A DNA stretch of 50,915 nt from Phaeoceros laevis. Its lineage: Eukaryota; Anthocerotophyta; Anthocerotopsida; Notothyladales. Below the pieces are notes generated by a model. That model was not told where the DNA came from. It was given only the letters and a program-made list of their open reading frames with translations, and made no database searches. Positions 10,789 to 21,077 of this stretch are shown in pieces (position 1 is the stretch's first letter; each line of letters begins with the position of its first letter). A program made the position numbers and the translations under genes. The DNA lies in assembly GCA_049999765.1 (NCBI GenBank), contig JBNGIQ010009000.1:92654-143568 (forward strand). Reading direction: 5' to 3'.

Positions 10789-10950
10789 GATGCGAAGACC
10801 CTGCCTTACCCTTACCAAGGAGGGCGAATATTGATAACGTTGAATCGTGAGCAAACGTTTTCATCAAATGATGCGAAGACCCTGCCTTACCGAGGAGGGC
10901 GAATATTGATAATGTTGAATCGTGAGCAAACGTTTTCGCGAAGACCGTGC
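10789..10950. repeat. Tandem repeat, about 81-bp unit, 2.2 copies
   Basis: GATGCGAAGACCCTGCCTTA begins at 10789 and again at 10870. Each copy is followed by GGAGGGCGAATATTGATAA and then GTTGAATCGTGAGCAAACG. A third, partial copy (GCGAAGACCGTGCC) starts near 10938. The second copy lacks six bases of a CCTTACC duplication present in the first. The array ends about 50 bp before the tRNA gene. Confidence 0.9.
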
Positions 10951-10999
10951 CTTCTTAGACAGAACAAGTATTAATGATGTCCCAGCGAGCTATACGGTA

Positions 11000-11071
11000 G
11001 CGTTTGTAGTCCAACGGTCAGGATAATTGCCTTCCAAGCAATAGATCCGGGTTCGACTCCCGGCAGACGCA
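11000..11071 (+). tRNA. tRNA-Gly (anticodon UCC)
   Basis: The 72 nt fold as a complete cloverleaf. The acceptor GCGTTTG pairs with CAGACGC (one G-U), with A as discriminator base. The anticodon arm is ATTGC-CTTCCAA-GCAAT, giving anticodon TCC. The T arm ends in GGTTCGACTCC, a good B box, and the D arm carries the A box (TAGTCCAACGG). There is no intron and CCA is not encoded, as expected for a nuclear plant tRNA. A poly-T terminator is weak: the first T run downstream is short. Confidence 0.95.
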
Positions 11072-11187
11072 TAAATGGTGTATTCTTGAACCGGCGGCAT
11101 TTTAGTTATTTTTGCTGATGTGGATAACAGATGATTGAACTCGTGAGTTAGGTCACGTTGTGCCTTAGGTTAACGGGTCTTTGACTC

Positions 11188-11194
11188 TATATAT
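11188..11194 (+). promoter_or_regulatory. Candidate TATA box of the gene at 11389
   Basis: TATATAT within GACTCTATATATGGC lies about 195 nt upstream of the ATG at 11389, leaving a plausible 5' UTR of about 165 nt. The only other feature upstream is the tRNA, which is transcribed by Pol III. Confidence 0.45.
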
Positions 11195-11388
11195 GGCATG
11201 CTGCTTCGCTTTCCGTCCGCAGTCTCTATCTAGTCTACCAGTGTCTCGCGGTAGTGAGATCTTGACTCTGAATCGCGCTTAAGCGCCAACGAGACGTCTC
11301 GTCCTCGTCCCGCGTCTCCTTGGCAAAGCACGAGCTGTGGCATTGCTGATTGCGACAACACTCTCCTGCGCTGAGGTGACCATCACAG

Positions 11389-11937
11389 ATGGCGGAAAAC
11401 CGGCCCCCACTTCCAGCGTTTGTACCAGACACCATCTTCGTCCTGGAGAGGAGAATTCTCCACAACATCACCGCGAATTGCCGTTCACGCGACGGGGGAG
11501 CACAGGCAGCTGCGCAGGACAACAGCATTGCAGAGAAGACGGGAAAACTCAGGGAGCTCATGAACACCTTCTTCACCCGGGCGGAGAAGCACGTATCACC
11601 CGCGGGGATCTGCTACTACGTGGAGATCCTGGAAATTTTGGTCCGCGTCTGCGGCTCGGTCGAGGAGTATGAGGAGGAGGAGGAGGAGAAGGAGAAGGGG
11701 GAGTCCGGCGGAAAGATGCAGCAGCGGCTTGAACCTGGCTATGAGACGCTATGTCTGGTGCACGGTAAGATACAGCAGGCGGAAGCCATTATCTCAAAGT
11801 TGCAGCTCAGGGGTGTGGCCTATCCACACAAGTGCGAATTCCAAAAGTGTCCTGTGATAAAAGAGACGACCACCTCGGAGTCGGTTGAGTGTTCCCGGCT
11901 GATGCAAATGTTGAAGGAGGCGTACGAGAGGGATTAG
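11389..11937 (+). CDS. Unrecognised protein A with PAH-like helical pattern (paralogue of the next gene)
   Basis: Open frame of 182 codons without introns; I do not recognise a named family. Residues about 50-90 (LRELMNTFFTRAEK, then YYVEILEIL) follow the spacing of the next gene's FFHQARRKL...YLEFLRIL. That spacing resembles the first two helices of a SIN3 PAH domain. An acidic run (EEYEEEEEEKEKGE) follows, then a predicted helical stretch (GKIQQAEAIISKLQ). The C-terminus has CEFQKC and ECSRLMQMLKEAY. This matches CALCEE and ECTSLMNKLDLIY of the next gene, which is the best evidence that the frame is real and that the two genes are related. There is no signal peptide or membrane segment. Function unknown. 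Confidence 0.6.
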   Translation: MAENRPPLPAFVPDTIFVLERRILHNITANCRSRDGGAQAAAQDNSIAEKTGKLRELMNTFFTRAEKHVSPAGICYYVEILEILVRVCGSVEEYEEEEEEKEKGESGGKMQQRLEPGYETLCLVHGKIQQAEAIISKLQLRGVAYPHKCEFQKCPVIKETTTSESVECSRLMQMLKEAYERD

Positions 11938-12855
11938 CGCAGGGAAGGGGGGAGAGGGGAGGGAGGCTGGAGATTTATGGAGGACGAGGCTCGGCATTCC
12001 ACGATTTTACTGCTTCTCCGGCTACAGGGAAAATTCGGCAGTGTGGAGGAAGCTGGTGACTCCTCTTGTTTCATCAGATCTTCCATTGTGTGAGCTGCTT
12101 GCAATTGCTTCAAGTTGCTTTGCAAGCTTGCTTGTAGGTGTCGTTAAAAAAACACTATCTTTGGAGGTGAAGCTTTATTTTTGTTAGAAATTGGGTAAGC
12201 TGCGGGAGCTGGACAGAGTCGGTGGCGCAAGCTCACTGACCTGTCACAGATGGACAGGAGGCGAGGTCGGAGGAGGAGGAAAAAGTGGGGCTTCTCCGAG
12301 GCGTGCTGTAAAGTGGGAGGGAGGGACGGGTGGAGGTAGTTTAGGGTTTTGTTCGGCAAATGCCGCTTTTTGGCTGATTTTGGCCCTGTATCGTCATTCA
12401 TCGCTGAATCATCAATGATTCATCATGTGTAGAGTTTGTAGGTCGTAGACTAGTCTAGGTGAATAGAGGGAGGTGTTAAAACTTTGGGGCGTGGTGGGAG
12501 TGGACAGCGGGCATTTCTGAGCTGACTCTGCGTTCTGTTTCTGTTTCTCTTTCCCGCGCGGGCACTTGGCTTTGCCGCTTGCCTCTCCCCCCTGGCTGAC
12601 TGTCCCAGAGAGCCTTCTTTCTCCAGCGCGGGGGAGGTTGCGGATTCTTGGAGGAGCGGAGGGGAGCTCGCGCACTGGGGCGGTGCGGGCTTGCGCACTT
12701 AGATACATCTATCTGCGGGCGGATTGGGATTGTCACTCACACACAGGGACAGGCAGCTTGGATGCCCAAGGGCGAGGGAGATGACGCATCAGGAGTGTGG
12801 GGGGGTTCGACTTAGGTCTCCCCTGCTGCTCCGCGGGCCGGAGGGGCGGGATCAC
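11938..12855. other. Intergenic and 5' UTR of the next gene, with a telo-box
   Basis: No gene was recognised. TTAGGGTTT, the plant telo-box found in promoters of many growth-related genes, lies at 12341-12349. In-frame upstream ATGs of the next gene occur at 12724 and 12781, so part of this stretch may be coding. Confidence 0.45.
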
Positions 12856-14892
12856 ATGGAGTACACCAGCGCAAACCCTGCGGTTGACCTGTTGCACCAC
12901 TTCGCCAGCAATCTCTCCGGCATCCGGCTACACGTGGATCTTGGCGTGAGGGAGAAAGAGTACCCGGACCCTAGCTTCTTCCTCGCAATCCAGCAGGCCT
13001 GCGGCTCCGATTTTGTTTACGCCCGATTTGCTGCTATTTTTCTTGATTTCGAGCGGGGAGTGAAGTCCAGCGAAGCGGCTTTCGAGGAATCCTTGGAGCT
13101 TATCATGGGTCACGCCCGGGGGTCGTACCGCAAATTGGAATTGGTGCGGGAGTTGCTGGAGCCCTTCTTTGCTCTTAATTCTGTGAGTACTCGGGAGCCT
13201 CCCATAGAGCTGTTTCAAGCACGGGTTGTATTCATGGCAATTTTTGGTGCCCTGCCTGCGTGTCTGCCTGTCTGCTTTTGTTTCAGGGTCTGGTACACCT
13301 GGGGCATTGGGCACCATTGTTTGTCATCCTTGGTGGATATTGGCTCGTTGCGTTCACCCAATTTCCTGGGCCTGGCTGGCCCGCCCGCCTGCCTGCATAG
13401 AACCCGTTTTAAGTCAATAGCCCATGTTTAGGAGTTAATTACCTTTTTACATAGTTGTTTGGAGCGTGGAATCTGCTTGGGCGTGTGGGGGAACCTTCCA
13501 CTGGTCGGTACTGGTGAACTGTCTATTGTTTTACGCTTGACATGCCTGGACCCATGTACCACCTCCGATGGGCTACTGGGTGTTTAATTTTGGACACAGT
13601 ACTGACCCATCCTTTGGGCTTTGCTACTGTAGTAACTGTCTCCTATCTATAGATAGACATGGACAAGGACTGAGGGACTGAGGAGGGGGGACTGGTTCGA
13701 GCATTATTGTTCAACCCTCACCATCTTTCTGACTGCCCTTGTTTCTTTGCCTGGCCAGAGAATGGAGCAGCCTGAAATTTCCGAATCGGAAGCGCAGACT
13801 TCTCTGCCACTGGCGAACGGTGTCGTTGACCTCCGGTGTGATGGAGATCGGACCAACTCCGATTCCACGGTTACCGTTTCCTCGTGCACCAATTCTTCGG
13901 AGCTGCAGAGCGGGGATGCTACGAGCTGTTTGTGCCATGGTTGCTCCCGTCGGGGGTCATCTAAATTGGCTGGATCGGATGAAAACACGACGTGGGTTAG
14001 TCTGGAGCAGAGAATTTTCGGCATTCTTCTTCATAGGGCAAGTCTGAGGTTGTCGAAGCACATCTTCAGATTTTTCCACCAAGCCAGGAGAAAGCTGCGA
14101 GACCGGAATGTGTACCTCGAATTCCTCAGGATTCTGGAGTCGTTTCATGGGGGACTTATTGATGACTTCGAACTGCGAATTCTGGCGTACAGTTGCGTCA
14201 AGTCAGCAGAAACAGCATCGAAAGCAAGCAGATTATTGGAGGATGGGCAGGCTGTCAGGAGTGGGGCGGTCAGCAAGTTCGACTTCTCTCTACCTGATGC
14301 TGCCTCGGCAGACTACGAATTTAGGGCAAGATTGCAGGGGAATCCACCCGAGTCAACTCGCAGGATTTCTGACGGGTTCCGATCCAAAGTGCGGGTTGAG
14401 CCTGTGGAAGACGTGAGCGATGAGGATGCAAGTTGTGAAAATGTGCTGCAGGACCACCCGGTAAATTCAGGGGGACATCTTGTGAAGGTGATTGAGCACG
14501 CACCGACACCGTCTGGGAGGTGCGGCTTGGACTCCAACAAGCTTTCTCCGGACTCCGATTGTCCTCCTGCGTATCAATGTGCCCTGTGCGAGGAGTCAGC
14601 GAGGGATTCTTCGGAATGCACCAGCCTAATGAACAAGCTGGATTTGATTTATTCTCCCCATAGTGCTGACTGCGTTTGTGGCTCGATGGAGGACGGGCAA
14701 ATGGGCCGCCGAACACATTGCAGCGACACCCCACTGAAGTTGTCTGCTGACAACCCTCCGGTGTCTGCTAAACCCAAGGTTAGGAACAGGGTGACGGTTG
14801 ACAGTGATAACCGGAGAAACGAAGAGCGGAGAACTACGCGCAGTCGGAAGCCAACTGCAAAGTTCTTGGAGTCTTTGCAAACTTCGAGATAA
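12856..14892 (+). CDS. Unrecognised protein B with two PAH-like segments and a basic C-terminus
   Basis: Two exons, 12856-13182 and 13759-14892, with donor TCT|GTGAGT and acceptor GCCAG|AGA. They join in phase 0 to 486 codons. In-frame ATGs at 12781 and 12724 would lengthen the N-terminus by 25 or 44 residues. Exon 1 contains VYARFAAIFLDFERG, then SLELIMGH, then LLEPFF, matching the spacing of a SIN3 PAH domain (VY..F..I...F......L..GH). Exon 2 has a second, weaker copy (FFHQARRKLRDRN, VYLEFLRILESF). It then runs through a long Ser/Asp-rich, probably disordered region to CALCEE and ECTSLMNKLDLIY, shared with the upstream gene. The end is basic (RRNEERRTTRSRKPTAK), like a nuclear localisation signal. 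I cannot name the family. A nuclear, helical protein-interaction role is inference. Confidence 0.62.
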
Positions 14893-15250
14893 GCAGATCT
14901 TGGTTTCGGTTTGCAGTCACGGAGAACTTTTTTTAACGTAATTAGATTTATAGTAGTCACGGAGAATTGTGTGTTCTCTTCCTCTGACAATGAGTCAATG
15001 TCTGTATCATAACTGAGAAAATGTTTGTATCATAAGCTTGAGTTCAAGTCTATATCCTTACCTTAGAAGAAACCCATCTAACGATCTGTGACACGCTTCT
15101 TTTAATATTGTCTGTCCGATTCGGTGAAAGTCTCAGAGGTTTGTGCAAATTTCCCTAAACAACGGATAAGCCTCAACTTCAGGCCCATGTTACCCTATGC
15201 CAGAAGGGCGCTCCTCATCTTGAAATAGGTCACGTAGATGTCACTATGTC
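14893..15250. other. Intergenic between convergent genes
   Basis: This should hold the 3' UTRs of protein B (+) and the ABCG gene (-). Nothing else was seen. Confidence 0.5.
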
Positions 15251-18148
15251 TTACTTGCGAACGTTGTTTGTCTTGAACCTCAGAACGAAATAGAACAAAA
15301 TTCGATATCCTACAGCCATGCCAACCATGACAGCCACGTTGCTCCATACGTGCACTCTACCAGCTGACAGGCCTCTCAGAATGTCGGCCGAGGTCGTGTT
15401 CCCATACCATACCGTCACCGACGATCTAGAATATTCAGTTTGGAGAAGAATCTCATAGGGATACTTGAAAATTGATAAATAATGCATCCAAATCCAGTAG
15501 TCCGGAATGCTACTCCTGAAGTGGTCGAAACATGGTGATGATTAGTAACGGAAAGTGAAGACCCACCATTCTACAGAGTTTAGAAAACAGAAGCAACCGA
15601 TGCTTTCGACAACATACATTTGCAAAAGAAACAATGAACTAACGATAACTGGTGGTACCTGGGGATGAAGAAGCCTGAAAACAGGAAGAAGTATGCGCAG
15701 ACGGCTGACACAAGGGCTTGGCCAATGAGGAAGTTTGGGCAGATGGATCCAATGAACGCCACAAATGAATTGGCCAGAACCAGAGTAAGGAACAGTGTCA
15801 GAATAACAATGAAGAATGCACTCGCACTGTGCACCAGATCGACCATGAAGTACGATATAGATGTATACAGCACTGCCAGGAAGAATAAAAATGGTATGAA
15901 CACTGCTGCTTGAGCCAGTGTGTAGGTAGAAGCCCTGTAAGCCCCCCTTGATACTTCTCTGATAAATATGTGGCGCTCATTAAGAAACACTGGAAGGGCC
16001 TCTGTGCTTGTAAAGATAAAGAGAGCAAGAGTGAAGGCCATGAAGGCTTGTCTCTGACGTGAGCCCTCCTCATTGTAGCCCACATTCAAAAAAATTGTTC
16101 CCAGAATAAGTGCCGTTGTTACCTGTAGACAAGAGACTTAGTAACATATGCTGCTGCATCCAGACAATTCACTTGCTCTGGTTACAATGCATAGAGGTAT
16201 AACAGCGTACCATGAGTCCAACCCGAGAGAAGAAAAGCTCTGGGGTCCGAAAAATGGTTTTGTATGTGCGATCTGCCAGTGTTATAGTTTCCTTGAAGAA
16301 CGAGTTCACATGACCAGATTGTTGAAAAAGCTCGTTCCTTTCCTCTCTCAGACTTGTAAGACGTTGAAGATCATCTGCCTTTTGCTTCTCCTTCTGCCAA
16401 ACAGTGGATGAATTCAGAAGGGACAAGACACCTCCAGAAACATAAGAACAAACCACCAGCTGACTCTTGTTCACAGGAAGAGGATCTTTAACCTTGCCGG
16501 TACACCAACCTGGAATGCGATAAGCTTCTGAAGACCTTCTGGATCCTCCTGGTACTCTTCAATGGTGTCCAACGCGTACTCCACGATGTTCACCTGCTAA
16601 GTAAGACCACGGCAATGAATGTCACCACATGCATGCAGAATATCTCTCTGTAGTGTAAACAGGACAAGGGGGTGGAGAGGAGGGATAACTTACATGCTCT
16701 GGAAGATCACGACCGAGACTTTTAAAATACTTTGCCATATCCTGAAAGCGACCATGATACACAACATTGCCTCTTGCAAGAACAAGCACGTTGTTGATGA
16801 GGTTCAAGATGCGGTAGCTTGGCTGGTGAATTGTCAGAATCACAGTGCGGTTCCTTTCAAGTGCTAACATCGACAGTATCTCCATGACATGCAATGCAGA
16901 GGTGCTGTCCAGTCCTGACGTTGGCTCATCAAGAAAAAGTACCGCGGGGTCATGAATAAGTTCAGATCCAATTGAGATTCGCCGTCTCTCACCTCCAGAG
17001 ACACCTTTCACCTGCCATCACAGAACACTCAGCTCCAACTTCTTTTGCAAGAGACTGAAAACGTAGCAGCAGAATGAAAATGGAGGAACCACTGGAGCAG
17101 AGCTCCTGGGGTTCAAATGTCTCCTGTCAAACAGGAGCAGTAACCTTGAAGCACACCCTACCCGCTACAAACTAGCCATCAACTACTGGCATGAAGCACC
17201 CACTCTTGAGAATCACAGCACGAAGAATTACCTGCTCGTTGCCCACATAGGTATCCGCGCATGCCTTGAGTCCTAGTTGCTGGATAATAATTTCCACCCT
17301 CTTGATCTTCTCAGAATACGGCATGCTAGACGGAAGCCGAAACTTGGCACTGAACATGAGTGTCTCCCTGGTTGTCAGCACGGGAAACAAAGCGTCATCC
17401 TGCATCACATACTGCGACACTTTCATGAAAGACGGGTCCCACGGGACGCCGTTCACAAGCACCGATCCTTCCAAGCTCTGCCGCTGAATACGGCCAGCTA
17501 TTGCGTCCAGAAAGGTTGTCTTGGATGACCCCGACGGTCCTGCTATAGCCAGCACCTGCCCGTGCTGCGCCCGAGCTGTCACCTGATTCAGCAATACCTT
17601 CTCCACCTTCGCTTTCCCCTTCTTCTCCACGACCTGCGTACAACCACAACAGAAAAAATTCACTTCCACAGCCATTACTCTCCAAACAAAGTGACAGGAA
17701 AGCGTGAGGGACGTCTGCATCTTCCTCCTCCGCCCCCCTCCTACCAAGCGAGAGGAAAATTTTGCACCTTGTAAGTCAAATTGATCACAGAGAGGTCGTA
17801 AAATCTGTCATCCCCGTTGGCATGCACCGGACTCAAGTCCGGTTCCCACCCGTTTCTGCCTTTCTCCACATCAGCCACAATTTGAGGAATCTCTCCCACC
17901 GAAAAGCTCGAGCGCTCAATGCTGCCAAACGCATCTCCAGATCCAATGGCTCCCCCCCTGTCTACCGCGCTGCCCTGCCTACTGAAGGCAGCTGCGTCCC
18001 TGTCCACAGCGCTGCTCTGCCTGCTGAAGACAGTTCGACTCCCTTGCCTGCTGAAATTTGAAAGCTCAGGCCTCTCCTGATCCGCCAAGATGGAGCTGTG
18101 GTCCGATTCAGCATCGCTCACGCTGGAAACTCTGCTGTGCTTTGACAT
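15251..18148 (-). CDS. ABCG-type half-size ABC transporter (white-brown complex)
   Basis: Seven exons: 18148-17768, 17633-17232, 17011-16694, 16593-16510, 16393-16211, 16122-15659 and 15515-15251. All have GT-AG introns (88-220 bp) and sum to 698 codons, normal for a half-size ABCG. The order is ATP-binding domain then six-helix membrane domain. The Walker A is GPSGSSKTT near residue 159 (the usual Gly before Lys is Ser). The Q-loop is YVMQDDALFPVLT, the signature VSGGE near 265, the Walker B VLFLDEPTSGLDS and the H-loop TIHQPS. The membrane part begins around RTPELFFSRVGLM and ends RILFYFVLRF. Half-size ABCGs dimerise in the plasma membrane and export lipids, cuticle or suberin monomers, or hormones. 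The Q-loop and membrane motifs look most like the plant ABCG1/2/6/16/20 clade, but the cargo cannot be read from sequence. The N-terminal 120 residues are Ser-rich with repeated FSRQGS/FSRQSS. Confidence 0.93.
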
Positions 18149-20202
18149 GGCAGCGTGAAGAAAGAACCCGCACTGTCCTCTGCTTGTAAGTACCTCAAAA
18201 CTAGTAAGCAGCCTCCTTCAGTAGCAGGAGTTGAAATGCACGTCCTCCGATTCCAGAATCCGTCTATCAAGAACAGAAATTGACAACTACATCTTCCCTC
18301 GGCTGCATGTAGAAATGGACAATTCCCAGGCAGAATGGGACATGTCTGGCCTCCCCAGTTGCAAGAAAATGTGGACCGACTCTGTGTGGTTACCAGCTGC
18401 CGCAGCCCGCCGCCTCGATCAAGCAGTTCACCCGTCCCTCTGCTCACAGGATTTCTCGCCTTCCTCCCCGCACTCAATGGAGCTCGTCGAACTCGACGTA
18501 GACAGCCATTGCCCACGGCACAGCTAAGGAACCGGCCAGCTCGCAAAAGATCGTCGCTCGTGAGAACGAACCACTTCAAAATTTGTCCGCAGGTCCCGTA
18601 CTGATGAACCGGTACTTCAACTCTCTTCTGCCAGGCGGACGGCCAGCTCAACAGCGCACTGCGTGTTTACGATCAGCAACTATTAACCACTCGTCCATTT
18701 GTATGGTCACAGATCTCACGAATTACCCCAAATACCACCCGCCAAATGCCCACCTTCGTCGATCGAAAACGGAAACGGCGGGCTCCATAGCCAATGGCAT
18801 CGCGTCGCGAAATTCCTACTCTACTAACAAGGCAGTTTCGCAGGCAACTTCGCGGTATTTACCCCCATAAGTTACTTGCTGGCGAAGATCCTGTTGGCAG
18901 CTGTCATGGGCATCCGTCATGGGCATGGCCGGAGGCAGTTGGGAGCTTTCACTTCCTCCGCCGCAATGCCATGAATGGCAGACCATCTGACAGCGGTTAG
19001 GATATGAGGCAGTGGACGCCAGAATGCCGCTGGACTGTACTTCCATCCATCAGCATTTAATGGATGTTTGTGTGGAACCTACTCCACCATCAACGTTTCT
19101 GACGTTCTGTTGGTCTGCTGATGTAATTTGCCATCTACCATCGACCATCCGCATGCCATGTGATGCGTGTTCAAAGTCAACAAGCAACCAAGCCAAGAGC
19201 CTCCGGTCGGGGTTTACACCAGTCACCTGTGACCCCTCTTCTTCTGTCGGACAGCCACTGGGGTGTCAACACGTGGAGGCCTGTTCGAAAATGCCAACCA
19301 GCAATAGGTGTAGCATCGCAGGTATGGTGATCGGATCGAGCCTATACAGTATGTATATCCGGAAACTCGAGTCCATTTGTTGGGGTCCATGTCCCTCTGG
19401 GCCGAATGTGCCATCCGCAGTGTGGTTCATAAAATGTCATGCAGGCATGGCGAATCTGTCTGGAACCTCCGAAGATACGTTCTCGCAGGATAACGGGCAA
19501 TGCGTCTTGCCTACGGGCAGGCCTGTTCTGATCTACAGTACGAAATGGGGGGTTGCCTCTGTCCTTACATGTCTTGGTCATCTTCTCATCAGGCTAATGA
19601 GCCATCAATTTAGACTAGGTGCAGAATGAGCTTGCGGCTGTGACATCTCTATGCTTGCAGGCAGTGCTGAAGCAGGACGTGAACTCATCGGTGTCTCATC
19701 TGAAATCCATGCAACTATGATGATCACCAGAAGGAATGATGCTGGTTCAGATGGTTTCCTTCTATCTCCCAACCTTTCAGTCTGCTAATCGGTTTCCATA
19801 AGCATGCTGGCACCCCACATCTGAGAACTTGGACTTGGCGGCTACCCTTGCACACTGGTCTCTGCTTTCTAACGTACAGGCATTCAGCAAGTACCGGGTC
19901 CAGCATCGTTACTCTTCAATGACTACGCAGGCCTCTGTGCCTCGTCTAGGTACGGGACCTAGCATGGAAGCACGGGATTCGGTCTGCACCAGGACGGGAG
20001 ACTGTCAAAAAGCTTCACTGACCCTGTCACAGAGTTCGCGTAAAGTGCAACCCTGGGAGGCTGCTGGCGTGTCCAGCTCCAACTCAAGTAGTGACATGGT
20101 TGCCTGAACCTTTGCCGCAGAAGAAGACATGGTGCTGTCCCTCTCAAGCTCGCCGGGTACCCACCACCGTCACTTCAGACACAATACATGCCGCACCAGC
20201 TT
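18149..20202. other. Long gene-poor region between the ABCG gene and the PPR cluster
   Basis: The first few hundred bases are the ABCG promoter and 5' UTR. A 205-codon plus-strand frame at 19012-19629 has no domain, is rich in Cys, Ser and Pro, and lacks splice or homology support. I do not call it a gene. No transposon ends were recognised. Confidence 0.45.
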
Positions 20203-20982
20203 TTACAAGCCTGCTTGGGCATGCTGGGCATACCCTGCGAGCATCGCCGTCCAAGTAACCATGTTTTTACTGCGCAAGTTGTCAAACACCTTGCGAGCAT
20301 CTTCCAAGCTCCCGCATTTGGCATACATGTCCACAAGGCAGCTGCCAACGAACACATCATCTTTCAGCCCCCTTTCCTCAATCTGTCCATGTAGTTCCCT
20401 TCCCTGATCCAGAGCTCCGACACTGGCACAAGCTTGTAGGAGGCATACAAACGTAACATGATTTGCTGGAGTCATGCCTTCCTGTTGCATTCTGGCGTAC
20501 AGATCAAGGGCCTCTTGACCCATCCCGTGCTTGGCATACCCTGCAATCATAGCAGTCCATGTCACCACACCTCTTGCAGGCATCATATCAAACACCCTGC
20601 GAGCACCCTCCAAGCTCCCACATTTCCCATACACATCCACCAAGCTGTTGCCCACGAAATATCAGCTCTCACTCCATTCCTCAAAATATCAGCATGGACC
20701 TCCTTGCCAGAGAACAAGTCTGCTGCACTTGCACACGCTTTGATCACAGCAACAAATATGTGGTTGCCAGGCTTCACAGCTGACTCTCGCATCTGCCGAT
20801 AGAGCCTTATATCCTCAATGGGGTCCCCATGTCGGGAATGTGCTAAAATGATGGTAGACCACATGTACAAGCTGGGCAAACCCACCTTGGTGAAGACCTG
20901 CATTGCTTCCTTCAATCTCCCATGAGAAGCATACATACTCATGATGTGGTTGGCCAGGAATTCATTTGACTCATACCGGCAT
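20203..20982 (-). pseudogene. Inverted PPR block (middle of a PPR-DYW gene)
   Basis: On the minus strand this encodes PPR motifs closely similar to the middle of the intact gene at 30234-32933. It reads YESNEFLANHIMSMYASHGR, WSTIILAHSRHGDPIED and NHIFVAVIKACASAADL. After a frameshift near 20655 it continues with NSLVDVYGKCGSLEGARRVF, MIAGYAKHGMGQEALDLY and CLLQACASVGALDQG, up to MLAGYAQHAQAGL. There is no start, no N-terminal region and no E/DYW tail. The plus-strand sequence immediately to the right resumes the PPR protein exactly where this block stops (see the next entry), so the block is best read as inverted in place inside a dead gene copy. Confidence 0.82.
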
Positions 20983-21077
20983 GGTGAAGAAGCCCTCGCT
21001 CTGTACTCGCTTATGCAAGCCCAGTCAATGACTGCCGTGGACAGTGTCACGTTTGTGTGCTTGCTGCAAGCATGGAT
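20983..21077 (+). pseudogene. Short PPR fragment abutting the inverted block
   Basis: The plus strand reads GEEALALYSLMQ and then DSVTFVCLLQA. This corresponds to the stretch of the intact PPR gene that follows ...QQGL. Joined to the end of the inverted block (...AQAGL) it gives the expected AGL-GEEALALY continuity. It breaks off after CLLQA. Confidence 0.75.

Noticed and set aside
13183-13431. Tail of the open frame following protein B exon 1
   Set aside because: A strong donor (TCT|GTGAGT) and in-phase exon 2 make it intronic. The translated tail is low-complexity (LPACLPVCFCF).
19012-19629. 205-codon plus-strand frame
   Set aside because: No domain, Cys/Pro/Ser-rich composition typical of chance frames, no splice or homology support.
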